Shown here piece by piece: positions 42,635 through 44,021 of a stretch of DNA of 44,021 nucleotides. Made by a program: the position numbers and the translations under genes. Location: positions 1-44,021 of the forward strand of contig NZ_JAAFZA010000070.1 of assembly GCF_015356865.1 (NCBI RefSeq), in the 5' to 3' direction. This stretch comes from Catenulispora pinisilvae. GTDB lineage: Bacteria > Actinomycetota > Actinomycetes > Streptomycetales > Catenulisporaceae. The first letter of the stretch is position 1, and the number at the start of each line of letters is the position of its first letter. Under the pieces are notes generated by a model. It was given only the letters and a program-made list of their open reading frames with translations, was not told the DNA's origin and made no database searches.

Positions 42635-42988
42635 GCCAGGTTGCGGTTTGGCTGTTGTTTGAAAGGCAATTTTTACGGCCTTCGGTCATAGTTGTGCCGG
42701 TTCGGGGTTCGGGTCGGCAGGCCTGTGATTTGGCTGCCGGTTCCCGCGTTCACGACCCCGCCACACCTCAGGCCTCTTCAACTCCAGCAAGTCAGAGCAA
42801 GAGTCGCAAGCAAGATCAACAGCACAGGCCAGATCAAGAGCAAGATCAAGAGCCACAGGCAAGGTCAAGGTCAAGAGCTGTAGTGAAGAGCCGGGCCTCC
42901 GGCGGGCCTCGACAACCTCAGGGAAACTAGCGCGGTTCCCTCGGGTGGCCGAGCCAGTCTCAGCGGCGGCGGTTTGTGAGGTGGTGCG

Positions 42989-43162
42989 GTCCGTTCCCCA
43001 CGGTCGCGTCGTCAGCCCGATGGGTACAGCACCGGTGTCCGGGGGTCAAGTCCGCGCGGCTGCGGTCGGGCGGGCAGGTGGCGGCCTCGTACAGCGCGAA
43101 CTTGACCCCCGGCCACCGGCACTGTAGGCGAAGCCCTGCCGACGCGACCGAGGGGAACGAAC
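42989..43162. repeat. Inverted pair of about 70-bp units, element B left arm
   Basis: A forward unit (about 42989-43058, starting GTCCGTTCCCCACGGTCGCG) faces an inverted unit (about 43089-43162, ending GAGGGGAACGAACC). Confidence 0.8.
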
Positions 43163-43585
43163 CGAAAACCAGCCGGAGAAATACAAAACAGGTGGTGCGG
43201 GTACCGGCTGCTCGGCGAGCTCGGCCGCCGGTCCCGGTGCTGGCCAGCGCGCCGGTGTCCGAGGTGCGCGTTCCGGGTTGGCGGGCGCCGGATCGGCCCG
43301 GCGGCAACAAACAACCGATACCACCACCGGGATAGCAGGTTGCCGAGAAAGATCGCCAGAAAGCGGCTGCGATAGTCGCCGAACTGGCTCCGGTCCGGGC
43401 CTTCGACTCTCAAGGCAGGCATGGCCGTTCAGCACTGCACCTGGGCCTGTTAACTGCACTGCACCGCACCCGGGCATGTTCTCGACCAACTAACCACCGG
43501 CCCGCCGCCACGCCCTCACCGGCAGCCGCACCAACCAACCGGTGTCCACGGACCCTGTGATTGCCATTCTTCCGGTCGGTTTTCG

Positions 43586-43760
43586 GTTCGTTCCCCTCGG
43601 TCGCGTCGGCAGGGCTTCGCCTACAGTGCCGGTGGCCGGGGGTCAAGTTCGCGCTTCACAAAACCGCAGCTTGAGCACCCAACCGCAAGTGCGCGGACTT
43701 TACCCCCGGACACCGGTGCTGTACCCATCGGGCTGACGACGCGACCGTGGGGAACGGACC
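43586..43760. repeat. Inverted pair of about 70-bp units, element B right arm
   Basis: A forward unit (about 43586-43656, GTTCGTTCCCCTCGGTCGCG) faces an inverted unit (about 43690-43760, ending GTGGGGAACGGACC). Confidence 0.8.
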
Positions 43761-43893
43761 GTAGCCACCTCAGGGACCGCAGCCGCTGAGACTGACCCGG
43801 CCACCCTAGGGAACCGCGCTAGTTTCCCTGAGGTTGTCGAGGCCCGCCGGAGGCCCGGCTCTTCATCACAGTTCTTGACCTTGACCTTCAGCC

Positions 43894-44021
43894 TGTCGGG
43901 TGGCCCGGGGCATCTCAGCCCCGGGCTCCCACAGATCCGGACGTGACAGTCTCCCGTCATCCGGCTCTTGTTGTCCTGGTCACGGGCCTGCCGGGGGCGT
44001 GATCGTCCAGTGAGGGAAGTA
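43894..44021 (-). ncRNA. Group II intron ribozyme fragment
   Basis: Read on the minus strand, 43964-43937 is CCGGATGACGGGAGACTGTC then ACGTCCGG. This is the bulged stem found in bacterial group II introns upstream of the reverse-transcriptase ORF. GTGGGAGCCCGGGGC, a GAGAT loop and GCCCCGGGCCACCCGA follow (stem at 43903-43926). In complete introns the intron-encoded protein would come next. Here the sequence passes straight into repeat element B, so the copy is a remnant or is interrupted at this point. Its 5' part lies beyond the right edge. Confidence 0.65.

Larger units (their letters stand above)
42653..43893. mobile_element. Palindromic non-coding repeat element, copy B, inverted and truncated
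   Basis: The left end (42653-42678, ending AATTTTTACGG) matches the terminal repeats of copy A. From there the sequence follows the reverse complement of copy A through GCCTTCGGTCATAGTTGTGC, the hexamer-rich AAGATCAAGAGC stretch (about 42780-42880), the two arms and the core. The core (43190-43545) matches copy A only when reverse-complemented, which fixes the opposite orientation. The right arm stops at about 43893, where group II intron sequence begins, so the outer right terminal repeat is missing. Confidence 0.75.

Overview
The window is high-GC DNA with strong third-position GC, frequent GTG starts, ATGA/GTGA stop-start overlaps and actinomycete-type content (a SARP regulator, a DrrAB-type ABC pair, MbtH, an LPXTG surface protein, a Pit phosphate transporter). 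It is a filamentous actinomycete chromosome. Catenulisporales or a relative is possible, but nothing here fixes the genus.

Left part (1-8.1 kb). A partial unknown gene runs off the left edge and faces a Crp/Fnr regulator with a palindrome in front of it. A YjeH-like amino-acid exporter is divergent from a DJ-1/PfpI-AraC regulator, and their starts share a palindrome. The regulator overlaps an ArsR-type (DUF5937-like) repressor, a 19-bp palindrome and two overlapping ABC exporter genes. The two ATPase domains are degenerate in complementary ways, so the predicted heterodimer has one canonical and one dead ATP site.

Repeat islands (8.05-9.7 kb and 42.65-43.9 kb). Two copies of a non-coding element of about 1.3 kb lie in opposite orientation and bracket about 33 kb. 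Each carries nested inverted repeats built from a unit of about 70 bp, eight units in all. The right copy is truncated against a minus-strand group II intron fragment at the window edge.

Middle (10-28 kb). A pit gene has a single-base frameshift and is followed by a small membrane protein gene. Next come a LPXTG surface protein of about 2,200 residues with ten near-identical DUF11 repeats, an emfourin-like secreted inhibitor divergent from an M4 metalloprotease, a DrrAB-type ABC transporter, a SARP/NB-ARC/TPR regulator in tandem with a TetR gene, and a divergent SDR gene behind three copies of a likely TetR operator.

Biosynthetic cluster (28-38.7 kb). A compact NRPS-type operon contains one C-A-T module ending in a Fes-like esterase instead of an ordinary thioesterase, then MbtH, an ATP-grasp ligase, an MFS exporter, a DAO-family flavoenzyme, a free carrier protein and a free adenylation enzyme. 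A 30-codon ORF and a structured leader precede it. The likely product is a small modified peptide; I do not recognise the cluster as a characterised one, and it is the best candidate for a new system here.

Right part (38.8-42.5 kb). A DUF885 protein, a 36-residue basic protein, a four-helix membrane protein and a SAM methyltransferase precede the second repeat island.
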